Source: Pseudomonas sp. B21-015
Lineage (GTDB): Bacteria > Pseudomonadota > Gammaproteobacteria > Pseudomonadales > Pseudomonadaceae
Direction: 5' to 3'
Length of the DNA stretch: 64,000 nt
Assembly (NCBI RefSeq): GCF_024749285.1
Contig: NZ_CP087196.1
Location: forward strand, 3,782,001-3,846,000
Of the stretch, positions 26,353 through 34,768 are shown piece by piece. The notes beneath the pieces were generated by a model, which saw only the letters and a program-made list of their open reading frames with translations, made no database searches and was not told the DNA's origin. How positions within the stretch are numbered: the first letter of the stretch is position 1; each line of letters opens with the position of its first letter. The translations under genes and the position numbers were made by a program.

Positions 26353-26394
26353 TTGGTGAGCTGATTTGAGCTGATACAGGAATCAGCTCACCAA
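26353..26394. repeat. Perfect 14-bp inverted repeat
   Basis: TTGGTGAGCTGATT and AATCAGCTCACCAA are separated by 14 bases. There is no T run. It may be a terminator relic or a recombination site at the cassette edge. Confidence 0.45.
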
Positions 26395-26437
26395 AGCTGC
26401 GGCATGAAGATTGAAGCCTCTTGATCAGCGTTCACAC

Positions 26438-26539
26438 TGATGGTCGCGGATGAGGTCCGGGCCCTGGCCAAGCGCACGTCCGACTCCGGGGAAATCGACC
26501 AGTTGCTCAACACGCTCGGCAGCAAGAGCCAGGAAGTTT
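26438..26539 (+). pseudogene. Chemotaxis receptor fragment left of the IS66 insertion
   Basis: VADEVRALAKRTSDSGEIDQ, LLNTLGSKSQEV is the highly conserved MCP hairpin tip region, cut at 26539 by IS66. The next codons (SQKMDSCLDLSRAS) resume at 30751 on the far side. Sequence before 26438 is unrelated, so the 5' part of this receptor gene was already lost. Confidence 0.8.
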
Positions 26540-26804
26540 GTAAACGCTCCATGAACCCCACATTCAAAGCGCTTAGCTGATCCCGGATGCTGTGCTCCCG
26601 ATTCCCTCAGGAGCCAGCCCGCCATGATGCGACCCGATGCTAAAGTCGAAAAAGTCTATCTCTACCCCAAGCCCGTCGACTTTCGAAAATCCATTGATGG
26701 CCTGGCGGCGCTGGTCGAACTGGATATCAAAGTCGCGGTATTCGACCCTGTGCTTTTCGTCTTCCTCAACAAGCCACGCAACCGCGTGAAGATTTTGTAT
26801 TGGG

Positions 26805-28665
26805 GTGTGTCACGAACGCTGGCGTAAGCCAGCGATGCTCTATCAAAGATGGGAGTAGGCCTCCCGGAGTCTGCTTGCAGGAGCTGGCTTCAAACCGCCC
26901 GGTGCTGCTGCGTTCAAAAGGCGTGGTGGTGAGCGACCGTTGGAAAAGGCGCCGATAACGGCGTCAGGTACGTATTGAGAAGATGAGCGAAAGCAAACCG
27001 TCCGAAGACGCATCGTTAAATATTCAAGTGCTGTCAAAACTGAGGTCGCCCAGTAGCCTCAGGACCAGTCTGGAGGATACCTGTCTACTGTCCAGATGGC
27101 AGCCGGTGTATAGGCAGCATGAGCTCAATACAGGCTTTGATAGGGAACGTGAGAACCTCGCCTTTGATGCCAAGGGAAATGACAAGCGGCTACCACCGCA
27201 AGGAAGAATACCGATGCAAAGGTCGAGGGGCGGAGCCATTCGTAGTAGTGATGAAGTTCTTGTAATGAGAATGGAGCGAAGGGATGGCGTTGCCCAGCTC
27301 GCTTGTGTCGTCAACCGGCTTCGGCGGGGAGGAGCGGCATGAGTGCAGCAAAGTCGTACAGCATTTCCAAACTGACAGTTTGGGAGGCCTTCCAGCGAGT
27401 GAAAGCCAATCGAGGAGCCGCTGGGATAGATGAACAGTCTATTGCCCAGTTCGAGCAGAAGCTGCAACGCAACCTGTACAGGGTTTGGAACCGGATGTCA
27501 TCGGGCTCCTATTTTCCGCCCGCGGTACGGCAGGTGGAAATTGCGAAGCAATCAGGAGGCAAACGCAAGCTGGGTATTCCAACAGTCGCTGACAGGGTGG
27601 CTCAGACAGTGGTCAAGCTTCTTGTAGAACCTGGTCTGGACAGGCTGTTTCATCCGGACTCCTATGGATACCGGCCTGGAAAGTCAGCCAAACAAGCGGT
27701 GGAGATCACTCGCAGGCGCTGCTGGAATATGAATTGGGTGGTGGAGTTTGATATCAAAGGGGCTTTTGATCACATCGATCATGAACTGCTGCTCAAGGCG
27801 GTTAGGCATCATGTGAAGGATGACTGGATTGTGCTGTATATCGAGCGGTGGCTTAAAGCGCCGTTTGAAATGGCTGATGGTATTCAGGTACCGCGTGACA
27901 GCGGTACACCCCAAGGTGGGGTGATCAGTCCTTTGTTGATGAATCTGTTCATGCACTATGCATTCGATGCCTGGATACAACGGACGTTTCCGGGCTGTCC
28001 ATTTGCACGCTATGCCGACGATGCGGTGGTTCATTGCCGCAGTGAAAAGCAGGCATGCGAGGTCATGGCGGCAATCAAGGTGCGCTTGGAGGCGTGCCTG
28101 CTGACCCTGCACCCGGATAAGTCGAAGATTGTTTATTGCAAGGACAGTAACCGTAAAGCTGCTTACCCAAGCACGCAGTTCACGTTTCTGGGATTTACCT
28201 TCCGGCCACGGGTGGCATGGGGCAATCATGGGCGCCGTTTTACCAGCTTCCTGCCCGGTGCGAGTAACGAGGCTTTGAAACGGATGCGTCAACAAACTCG
28301 CAGCTGGAATATCCAGCGGCAAACACCGGCCAGCCTTCTGGAGTTGTCAAAGCAGTACAACTCCACGCTTCGTGGGTGGTGGAACTACTATGGAACTTTC
28401 TACAAAACGGTGATGCGCAGGGTCTTCAATCACTTTGACTTGAAGTTACAGCGCTGGGCCCGTCAGAAGTACAAACCACTCGCGGGGCACAGGCGCCGCA
28501 GTGCTGACTGGCTCAACCGGATGAAGAAGGCCTGTCCATCGTTGTTCGTGCACTGGCATGTCTATGGAAATGAGGTTCGACCGGGCAACGGGAGCCGTAT
28601 GAGTTGAGAGGCTCACGTACGGTTCTGCGAGAGGCTGAAGGTGAAACTCCTACGGCCTACTTACC
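26805..28665 (+). mobile_element. Group II intron
   Basis: The 5' end GTGTGTCACG fits the GUGYG consensus. Domain V is recognisable near 28592-28625 (GAGCCGTATGAGTTGAGAGG then CTCACGTACGGTTC), followed by a short domain VI region. An intact reverse transcriptase/maturase lies inside. The intron sits in IS66 tnpB and in the sense orientation, so splicing could restore the transposition gene. Confidence 0.85.
27339..28607 (+). CDS. ltrA: Group II intron reverse transcriptase/maturase
   Basis: A 422-residue intron-encoded protein with ATG at 27339 after GGAGGAGCG. RT motifs are intact: GKRKLGIPTVADRVAQTVVK, YGYRPGKSAKQAVEITRRRC, FDIKGAFDHIDHELLLKAVR, GTPQGGVISPLLMNLFMHYA and the catalytic FARYADDAVVHC. 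The C-terminal maturase X domain shows TLRGWWNYYGTFY. No HNH endonuclease domain follows, so mobility would use RT with reverse splicing, usually at replication forks. All catalytic Asp are present, so it may be active. Confidence 0.93.
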   Translation: MSAAKSYSISKLTVWEAFQRVKANRGAAGIDEQSIAQFEQKLQRNLYRVWNRMSSGSYFPPAVRQVEIAKQSGGKRKLGIPTVADRVAQTVVKLLVEPGLDRLFHPDSYGYRPGKSAKQAVEITRRRCWNMNWVVEFDIKGAFDHIDHELLLKAVRHHVKDDWIVLYIERWLKAPFEMADGIQVPRDSGTPQGGVISPLLMNLFMHYAFDAWIQRTFPGCPFARYADDAVVHCRSEKQACEVMAAIKVRLEACLLTLHPDKSKIVYCKDSNRKAAYPSTQFTFLGFTFRPRVAWGNHGRRFTSFLPGASNEALKRMRQQTRSWNIQRQTPASLLELSKQYNSTLRGWWNYYGTFYKTVMRRVFNHFDLKLQRWARQKYKPLAGHRRRSADWLNRMKKACPSLFVHWHVYGNEVRPGNGSRMS

Positions 28666-28862
28666 AACGCAACGGCTTCTGCCTCTGGCTCAAGCGCCTC
28701 GAATCCGAGCGCTTCAAAACATCGCCCGATGCCACTGACGAGGCGATTGTTCTGACCGTGCAGGAACTGAACTGGCTACTGGATGGTTTTGATCTCTGGC
28801 GCAACCGCCCTCATCAGGTTTTGACACCGCGATACGTGGCCTGATTCGGTATAATCCAGGGC

Positions 28863-30374
28863 ATGATTTCCATGCCCGAAAATATCCCCGATGATCCTGA
28901 ATTGCTCAAGCAGATGCTTGCGAAGATGCAGTCCAGAGTCGGTTTCCTCGAAGAAGAAAATGCGCTGTTGCGTCAGCGCCTGTTCGGACGCAAGTCCGAG
29001 CAAACGGTTGATCCGGCAACGCCGCAGTTGGCCCTGTTCAATGAGGCGGAAAGCGTCGTCGAGCCCATTGATGAAGCGGCAGAAGAAGAGGCTGTTGCGC
29101 CGACCCAGCGACGTGGCAAACGCAAACCGCTGCCGGCCGATCTCCCCCGCATCGAAGTCATCCACGAACTGCCCGAACATGAACTGACCTGTGCCTGCGG
29201 CTGCCGCAAACACGCCATCGGCGAGGAGCTCAGCGAGCAGCTTGAAATCGTGCCGATGCAAATCCGCGTGATCAAACACGTCCGTAAGGTCTACGGTTGC
29301 CGTGCCTGTGAAACGGCACCGGTCACTGCGGACAAGCCCGCTCAACTGATTGAAAAAAGCATGGCCAGCCCAAGCGTGCTGGCGATGCTGCTGACCACCA
29401 AATACGTGGACGGTTTGCCGCTTCACCGTTTCGAAAAAGTGCTGGGCCGCCATGGCATCGATATCCCGCGCCAGACCTTGGCCCGCTGGGTTATCCAGTG
29501 CGGTGAACACTTGCAACCACTGCTGAATTTAATGCGCGACCAGTTATTGGAAAGCCGCGTCATCCACTGCGATGAAACCCGCGTGCAGGTGTTGAAAGAG
29601 CAGGATCGGGAGCCCAGCAGCCAGTCCTGGATGTGGGTGCAAACCGGCGGCCCACCCGACAAACCAGTGATCCTTTTCGACTACTCCACCAGCCGGGCTC
29701 AGGAGGTGCCGACGCGCCTGCTTGATGGCTATCGCGGCTACGTGATGACCGATGATTACGCCGGTTACAACGCGCTGGGCGCGCAGGAAGGAGTGGAGCG
29801 TTTAGGCTGCTGGGCGCATGCACGGCGCAAATTCGTCGAAGCGCAAAAAGTGCAGCCCAAAGGCAAGACGGGTCGTGCGGACATCGCGCTGAACCTGATC
29901 AACAAGCTTTATGGCATCGAGCGCGACCTACAGGCCGGCAACGACGGCGAGCGAAAAACCGGTCGTCACGCGCACAGCCTGCCGGTGCTGGCTCAGTTGA
30001 AAAGCTGGATGGAAAAGACCCAACCCCAGGTCACCGCTCAAAACGCCCTGGGCAAAGCCATCAGCTACCTGGCGAGCAACTGGAACAAACTTGAGCGGTA
30101 CGTCGAGGAAGGCTATTTGCCAATCGACAACAACCCTGCCGAAAGAGCCATCAGGCCCTTCGTGATCGGAAGAAAGAACTGGTTGTTCAGCGACACGCCC
30201 AAAGGTGCGACGGCTAGTGCCCAACTTTACAGCTTGGTCGAGACCGCCAAAGCCAACGGCCAAGAGCCCTATGCGTGGCTGCGTCACGCACTTGAGCGCC
30301 TGCCGACGGCTTCTTCGGTTGAGGATTACGAAGCTTTACTGCCCTGGAACTGCTCGCCGGTATCGCGTAGTTAA
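28863..30374 (+). CDS. tnpC: IS66-family transposase TnpC
   Basis: A 503-residue transposase, full length. An N-terminal coiled coil ([20 protein letters not shown]), a zinc-binding CACGC / CRAC region, and a DDE core with [39 protein letters not shown] and [20 protein letters not shown] with the catalytic Glu. It starts 18 bases after tnpB ends. It should be active if TnpB is supplied by splicing. Confidence 0.93.
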   Translation: MISMPENIPDDPELLKQMLAKMQSRVGFLEEENALLRQRLFGRKSEQTVDPATPQLALFNEAESVVEPIDEAAEEEAVAPTQRRGKRKPLPADLPRIEVIHELPEHELTCACGCRKHAIGEELSEQLEIVPMQIRVIKHVRKVYGCRACETAPVTADKPAQLIEKSMASPSVLAMLLTTKYVDGLPLHRFEKVLGRHGIDIPRQTLARWVIQCGEHLQPLLNLMRDQLLESRVIHCDETRVQVLKEQDREPSSQSWMWVQTGGPPDKPVILFDYSTSRAQEVPTRLLDGYRGYVMTDDYAGYNALGAQEGVERLGCWAHARRKFVEAQKVQPKGKTGRADIALNLINKLYGIERDLQAGNDGERKTGRHAHSLPVLAQLKSWMEKTQPQVTAQNALGKAISYLASNWNKLERYVEEGYLPIDNNPAERAIRPFVIGRKNWLFSDTPKGATASAQLYSLVETAKANGQEPYAWLRHALERLPTASSVEDYEALLPWNCSPVSRS

Positions 30375-30443
30375 ACGCGCTATCCATCTTGCTGGCTGGT
30401 AGGGTTTACGGTGAGCTTAAAGAATACGAGCGGAGCAACGATC

Positions 30444-30704
30444 ATGGAATACGACGATAAACTGATTGAAGAAGCCGTGCTGGCCCTGTTGGCAACCTTC
30501 AGTTTTGATAACGGCAATGCTTGGAAAGGGTTCGACTTCGAGACCATGAGCCGATTACATGAACAGGGTTTCATCAGTAATCCGGTGAACAAGAACAAAT
30601 CGATTTGGTTAACGGCTGAAGGGTTGGAGCGAGGTCGGCAGATAGCCGACCGGTTGTTTGGGGTAGGAACCCAAGGGGAGCATGTATCCGAGTCGGATAC
30701 CTGA
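30444..30704 (+). CDS. DUF6429 family protein (IS66 passenger)
   Basis: An 86-residue protein, MEYDDKLIEEAVLALLATFS, with NGNAWKGFDFETMSRLHEQG and a winged-helix-like SIWLTAEGLERGRQIADRLF. It lies inside the IS66 right end, downstream of tnpC. I recall this family as a recurrent accessory gene of Pseudomonas IS66 elements. A regulatory role in transposition is possible; function is not established. Confidence 0.75.
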   Translation: MEYDDKLIEEAVLALLATFSFDNGNAWKGFDFETMSRLHEQGFISNPVNKNKSIWLTAEGLERGRQIADRLFGVGTQGEHVSESDT

Positions 30705-30750
30705 CTTCATACCACGGCCATCCGGTAGGTGGGATTTATGGATCGCATAC

Positions 30751-31060
30751 GGAAGTTTCGCAGAAGATGGACAGTTGCCTGGACCTGTCGCGTGCCAGCG
30801 TGTGCTCGATCGAGAGCGCACGTGACAGCTTTGAACGCATCCAGTTGTCGGTCAATTAAGTCCGGGATCAGAACCTGCAGATATCGACGGCGGCGGACGA
30901 ACAGCACAGCGTGGCCGAAGAGATCAATCGGCATATCCAGCAGATCTACGAAGAGGCGCGGCTAGTCGAAAGCCTGGCCAACTCCGCGCAAGAAGACTCA
31001 GGCCGGCTGTCGCACCTCTCGAATGAACTGAACGGGCTGGTGGGGCGCTTCAAGTCGTAG
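30751..31060 (+). pseudogene. Chemotaxis receptor C-terminal fragment right of IS66
   Basis: The frame resumes with SQKMDSCLDLSRASVCSIES, has an in-frame TAA after QLSVN (30856-30858) where a Gln codon is expected, then continues VRDQNLQISTAADEQHSVAE to the usual end LSNELNGLVGRFKS at 31060. So the receptor carries both an insertion and a nonsense change. Confidence 0.85.
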
Positions 31061-31141
31061 GGGCATTGTGCGGTGTTGTGGTCAACCCATGGGGACTCCA
31101 TCGGCGGAGTGGTTTGATGCGTTTCAGCTTGATAGTGAAAG

Positions 31142-31187
31142 AAAAGGTGGCAGGTCTATTTATCAAATAGATCTGTCACCTTTTTTT
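31142..31187. terminator. Long hairpin terminator, copy 2 of the hairpin family
   Basis: GAAAAGGTGGCAGGTCTATT pairs with AATAGATCTGTCACCTTTTT in a stem of about 20 bp with two wobble pairs, then a T run. It can terminate the gene at 31199 on the minus strand and anything from the left. It shares sequence with the hairpins at 26113 and 32449. Confidence 0.75.
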
Positions 31188-31198
31188 CGTTTTTAATC

Positions 31199-31708
31199 TT
31201 AGAAAAGTGATCTGTTCTTTTGCTCTTGGCGCCGAGCTTCTTTAGCCTCACGCTCCTCCCTCGCAAATTTTTTCATTTCCTCATAAAACTTTGTTGAATT
31301 TATTCTGAGATTCCACATATGGCCGATCGCGACTGTTGTAGCAATGACCGTGGTGGCTCCAGCCCAAGCTGTTTTATTCTGAGCAACCTTGCCTAATATA
31401 AAGTAGCAGGGCCAAAGTTCCGGAAAACTCACACCCAGCTCGAGCAACAATGTATATCCAAAAAGGAATGCACCTGCAATAAGCAGCCCCAATATTGAAA
31501 ACATTCCCAAATAATACATTATGGATGACGAAACTATCCAGGCACGCTTGGTAAAAGCAGGAACAACAAGGATTACACCAAGCAACCTATAACCGATCAC
31601 TTCAGCAACATTGTTATACCAATGAGGAAGAAAGGGGCGAAGAAGGTATGAAATCAACCATATGGAAATTATCACTTTTACCGATATTACTACTACATCC
31701 CACCACAT
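31199..31708 (-). CDS. Small membrane protein, possibly immunity-like
   Basis: A 169-residue protein with about four membrane helices (VIISIWLISYLLRPFLP, SIMYYLGMFSILGLLIAGAF, GATTVIATTVAIGHMW) and a charged C-terminal tail KKFAREEREAKEARRQEQKN. The ATG at 31708 follows GAGGAG. Base composition is clearly AT-richer than the surrounding chromosome, suggesting recent transfer. Small polytopic orphan proteins in such zones are often immunity proteins to membrane-acting toxins, but there is no direct evidence. Confidence 0.7.
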   Translation of the reverse strand: MWWDVVVISVKVIISIWLISYLLRPFLPHWYNNVAEVIGYRLLGVILVVPAFTKRAWIVSSSIMYYLGMFSILGLLIAGAFLFGYTLLLELGVSFPELWPCYFILGKVAQNKTAWAGATTVIATTVAIGHMWNLRINSTKFYEEMKKFAREEREAKEARRQEQKNRSLF

Positions 31709-31864
31709 TTACGGCTCCTCAGTATACAGCCATAGACATAACAAAGCATAATGAAGAGGTGGCAGATCCGTACAAACCGATCCGCCCCTCACTTTACTCA
31801 CCACACATTCACTGATTTACACAAGTGCGAAAAACCCGTTCCTCACACCCACCAAACTGCATAA

Positions 31865-32314
31865 CTACTGAATAAAAGTCAGGTGATCTGAATCTTTTAT
31901 TTTGTCAGTGCAAGGTGGTTCTAACGAAAAGCCCAACTGGACTTTTGCACCGTTCGAGCCCTCGTAAAGCGGGAACTTCCACCCTTCGCACTCACCTTCT
32001 GTCACATTAAAAACCACATAGCGATTAAGCGTGACAGGTCCTTTAAAACCTGCATCTGTGTAGAAACCTTCGAACTGATAAGTTTTAAGCTCCGGCTTTT
32101 CACCTGATTCCGATGTGCCTTGCTCTTTAACATATAAGTGCCCCGAGTACTTCTCAGGCCCCAGCTTTCGTTCAAATACGTAGTATTTACCCTCACCCAA
32201 AAGGCTGACATCTACATCTTCGACCAGCGGTTGATGGATCGAGCCGTACAAAATGTAGCCCCCCGCAAGCAAAGCAACCACTGCTAAAGCAGCGCCAATA
32301 CCAAATTTACTCAT
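31865..32314 (-). CDS. Membrane-anchored hypothetical protein
   Basis: A 149-residue protein with an N-terminal membrane anchor (MSKFGIGAALAVVALLAGGY) and an extracytoplasmic beta-rich domain (GKYYVFERKLGPEKYSGHLY, YQFEGFYTDAGFKGPVTLNR). There are two Cys in the C-terminal third. The ATG at 32314 has AAGGAGAG. It lies in the low-GC segment between the hairpin copies. No family recognised; the topology resembles the immunity protein at 22585. Confidence 0.68.
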   Translation of the reverse strand: MSKFGIGAALAVVALLAGGYILYGSIHQPLVEDVDVSLLGEGKYYVFERKLGPEKYSGHLYVKEQGTSESGEKPELKTYQFEGFYTDAGFKGPVTLNRYVVFNVTEGECEGWKFPLYEGSNGAKVQLGFSLEPPCTDKIKDSDHLTFIQ

Positions 32315-32372
32315 ATAACCTCTCCTTGTTTGTGTACATCATTATCGTTAATTGCTGCCGAACGTGGCCAGC

Positions 32373-32459
32373 AGGGATGGCACTTATCATGTCGTCATCT
32401 ATACACATGAGGGGCGTCGCAGTTTGCCCCCCACTCAGAACGTGTCGAAGAAAAGATGA
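32373..32459 (+). pseudogene. 3'-end remnant of a paralogue of the gene at 25544
   Basis: The 28 codons RDGTYHVVIYTHEGRRSLPP then TQNVSKKR and a stop align with the C-terminus of the 25544 gene (KDGIYHVVVDITSGAVAVSP). The downstream hairpin is also shared. Upstream sequence is unrelated, so only the tail and its terminator remain. Confidence 0.6.
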
Positions 32460-32499
32460 CAAGTCTATTTTCTAATTAAATAGATCCACCCTCTTTTCG
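32449..32499. repeat. Hairpin family, copy 3
   Basis: GAAAAGATGACAAGTCTATT and AAATAGATCCACCCTCTTTT form a degenerate long hairpin overlapping the remnant's stop codon, mirroring copy 1 at 26113 and copy 2 at 31142. Confidence 0.5.
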
Positions 32500-32631
32500 C
32501 CTACCTGTTTTTTGATGGGGTCGTAAGCTTCGTTGACCAGTATCTTTCCATCGTGACGGAAGACGCAGAGTGCGAGGGGGGGCGAATGCGTTGTGCGATC
32601 ATGAAGTAAAATCCATTTACTTTTAAGAATT

Positions 32632-32661
32632 CCTGTAGCAACTCCGAAGGCTGCTACAGGT
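32632..32661. repeat. REP-like palindrome downstream of the XRE-cupin gene
   Basis: CCTGTAGCAACTCCGAAGGC then TGCTACAGG: GTAGCA-class inverted repeat at the 3' side of the minus-strand regulator gene. Confidence 0.55.
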
Positions 32662-32679
32662 TTACGTCTATTTCAGATA

Positions 32680-33228
32680 TCAGAAGTTAGCCGGCGTATT
32701 CGCACTAATAATCTCCGCCTCATTCGCCCCAATATTGCGAAACCGATGCGGCAGCGTCGTCGGAAAGTAATACCCATCCCCGGCATTCAACACACTGATC
32801 TGCCCATCCACCGTCAGTTCAACAGTGCCACGGGTTACGAGCCCGCACTCCTCCCCTTCCGCATGCACGATCGGCTCTTCACCAGAGCTGGCCCCAGGCG
32901 CGTACTGCTCGCGCAAAAGCCGCATCTGCCGACTCGGCACCGAAGCCCCGATCAACAACAGCCGCAACCCATGACGCCCCAGATCCGGCTGTTCATTGGC
33001 GCGGAACACGTATTGATGCTCGCGAGGCGGTTGGTCGAAGGTGAAGAAGTCTGCCAAAGACATGGGTATGCCTTCGAGCAGTTTTTTGAGGGAGCTGACG
33101 GAGGGACTGACGCGATTCTGTTCGATCAGGGAGATGGTGGCATTGGTGACGCCGCTACGCCGGGCCAGCTCGCGCTGGGACAGCTTGTAGCTTTCGCGTA
33201 CTAATTTGAGTCGTGAGCCCGTGTCCAT
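32680..33228 (-). CDS. XRE-cupin transcriptional regulator (PuuR-like)
   Basis: A 182-residue regulator: N-terminal helix-turn-helix (LKLVRESYKLSQRELARRSG, VTNATISLIEQNRVSPSVSS) and C-terminal cupin (EECGLVTRGTVELTVDGQIS, GDGYYFPTTLPHRFRNIGAN). The ATG at 33228 gives the family's usual length. Known relatives (PuuR) repress polyamine or related catabolic genes and sense the metabolite through the cupin. No target is adjacent. Confidence 0.88.
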   Translation of the reverse strand: MDTGSRLKLVRESYKLSQRELARRSGVTNATISLIEQNRVSPSVSSLKKLLEGIPMSLADFFTFDQPPREHQYVFRANEQPDLGRHGLRLLLIGASVPSRQMRLLREQYAPGASSGEEPIVHAEGEECGLVTRGTVELTVDGQISVLNAGDGYYFPTTLPHRFRNIGANEAEIISANTPANF

Positions 33229-33420
33229 GACAGCCTTATGTGAGAACGACTTAAGGGGTAATGGGGGGTGGGTGGCGGGCGACTGGTGGCCGCGGATCAC
33301 GCCGTTTCCCGTCCAGGAACCGTGGAAGGCGGGTATTAAATCACGTTTGTTGGTGTTGCTCAGCAGGTTCGATAGGCGGCTGGATAAAACGGCCGTTGGC
33401 ACTGGTCGTAGTGCTGAAAC

Positions 33421-33445
33421 TGTGGGAGCGGGCTTGCTCGCGAAG
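33421..33445. repeat. REP half element
   Basis: TGTGGGAGCGGGCTTGCTCG, single copy of the repeat that forms the pair at 12981-13070. Confidence 0.7.
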
Positions 33446-33525
33446 AGGCCATCACATTCAACATCAACAGTGACTGACCCACCGCTGCACGGTCAAGCTG
33501 AGTTTCGGGCGCTTTTTTTGTGGGC

Positions 33526-34065
33526 CTATGAAGAAACCAGCGGCCATTCGGCCAGCGCCCGATACCGGCCTTTATGGGATTCGAACAGCGTGAAACGATC
33601 AGCACGCAGAAAAAACTCTGGCGGCGTAGCGGATTCAGGAACCGGCGCCCGGTAGTCGCGCATCAGGGTCAAATGCGGACGAAATTCCCGGCGGCTGTCT
33701 TCAAAGCCGAACGGCAACATCGCTTGCTCCAGCGCATACACCAACCGCAGCAACTCCGGTGCTGCCTGCGCGGGCGCCAGCAACAAAACCCCGGACCGAC
33801 GCCAGACGTCCAGTCGATCAAGCATCACCGTCAACGGCACGCCAGACGTGCGGACATTGGCGGCGGCCTTGCAGATACCCGCTATCTGCGCCATACCCAC
33901 CGCACCGAGAAACAGCAGGGTCAGATGAAAGTTTTCCGCTGGCACCGGGCGCCCGACATTCAGCCCCAGCGCGCTGCGCCATTGGGCGATGGCCCGGCGT
34001 TGTTCGGGGGCGCAGTTCAGGGCGAAGAACAGCCGCTTGAACGGCTCACGGGTTTCATCGCTCAT
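33526..34065 (-). CDS. thpR: RNA 2',3'-cyclic phosphodiesterase
   Basis: A 179-residue 2H phosphoesterase with both catalytic HxTL motifs visible: NFHLTLLFLGAVG and REFRPHLTLMRDY. The start at ATG 34065 (MSDETREPFKRLFFALNCAP) matches the family N-terminus. Members open 2',3'-cyclic phosphates of RNA to 2'-phosphates in vitro. It is cytoplasmic and a single gene. Confidence 0.9.
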   Translation of the reverse strand: MSDETREPFKRLFFALNCAPEQRRAIAQWRSALGLNVGRPVPAENFHLTLLFLGAVGMAQIAGICKAAANVRTSGVPLTVMLDRLDVWRRSGVLLLAPAQAAPELLRLVYALEQAMLPFGFEDSRREFRPHLTLMRDYRAPVPESATPPEFFLRADRFTLFESHKGRYRALAEWPLVSS

Positions 34066-34190
34066 GTCGGGCACCTCAAGGCTCGGGGACCCTTTGATTT
34101 TACAAAGGGATACCACGCCAGCAAGCGCATTTCTGGCAGCTGCCGGCATGCGCGTTATAGTTGAAGCAACCGAATCGACGGGAGGGCGCC

Positions 34191-34385
34191 ATGCGTCAGG
34201 TCATCAGCAAAGAGCCATGGTGGGCCGTACCACCGAAGCCCGGCCAGGATGAGTCCGAGCTGGAATGGGGCTGGCTGGTTCATTACAACGAAGGCGAGCC
34301 GCGCTTCGAGTTCATCAAGGAGCGGCCGTCGGACAGCGAGATTCGCAACCGCAAAAGCTGCAGGACCACCCCGACGCCTGAGTGA
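34191..34385 (+). CDS. Small hypothetical protein
   Basis: A 64-residue protein with a strong GGAGG site before ATG 34191: MRQVISKEPWWAVPPKPGQD, ELEWGWLVHYNEGEPRFEFI. Acidic and Trp-rich. No family recognised. It is convergent with the DUF1428 gene. Confidence 0.6.
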   Translation: MRQVISKEPWWAVPPKPGQDESELEWGWLVHYNEGEPRFEFIKERPSDSEIRNRKSCRTTPTPE

Positions 34386-34398
34386 TCCTGCGGCGTCT

Positions 34399-34752
34399 TC
34401 AGGCTTTGACGAGCATATCGAAACCGCCAAAAATCGCCCGCTGGCCGTCGAACGGCATCGGATTGACGTCCGGCTGCATCCGCGGATCGCTCATGAATTT
34501 CGCCATGCCGGCATCTCGGGTGACCTTGTCCGGCCAGACGATCCAGGAAAACACCACGGTTTCGTCTTCCTTGAGTTTTACCGCCATGGGAAACGAGGTC
34601 ACTTTGCCATCGGGCACGTCGTCGCCCCAGCATTCGGCGAGGCTGAGTGCGCCGCTTTCCTTGAAAATCGCGGCGGCGGACTCCGCGTGTTGCTTGAATT
34701 TTTCGCGGTTGGCTTTGGGTACTGCCGCGACGAAGCCATCAACGTAAGCCAT
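34399..34752 (-). CDS. DUF1428 family protein
   Basis: A 117-residue protein: MAYVDGFVAAVPKANREKFK, ALSLAECWGDDVPDGKVTSF, VVFSWIVWPDKVTRDAGMAK, MPFDGQRAIFGGFDMLV. This is the full DUF1428 pattern, a dimeric alpha-beta barrel (ferredoxin-like) fold. Function is unknown. It starts 17 bases after the lipoprotein gene upstream on the same strand ends, so the two may share a transcript. Confidence 0.9.
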   Translation of the reverse strand: MAYVDGFVAAVPKANREKFKQHAESAAAIFKESGALSLAECWGDDVPDGKVTSFPMAVKLKEDETVVFSWIVWPDKVTRDAGMAKFMSDPRMQPDVNPMPFDGQRAIFGGFDMLVKA

Positions 34753-34768
34753 GATCGTTCTCCTCGGG

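Larger units (their letters stand above)
26624..28844 (+). pseudogene. tnpB: IS66 tnpB, interrupted by the group II intron
   Basis: The 5' exon (26624-26804) encodes MMRPDAKVEKVYLYPKPVDF to NRVKILYW; the 3' exon (about 28666-28844) resumes with RNGFCLWLKRLESERF and ends at RPHQVLTPRYVA. Joined, they give a normal TnpB of about 119 residues (IS66 Orf2 family). The protein depends on intron splicing. Precise ends are uncertain by one or two bases because the frame and the usual intron end consensus disagree slightly. Confidence 0.8.
26540..30750 (+). mobile_element. IS66-family insertion sequence carrying a group II intron
   Basis: The ends are imperfect inverted repeats: GTAAACGCTCCATGAACCCC at the left and, read inward, GTATGCGATCCATAAATCCC at the right. 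An 8-bp target duplication GGAAGTTT flanks it (26532-26539 and 30751-30758), the size made by IS66. Contents: tnpB (split), group II intron, tnpC and a DUF6429 passenger. tnpA is absent, as in some Pseudomonas IS66 elements. Without the intron the element would be about 2.35 kb. Confidence 0.88.
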
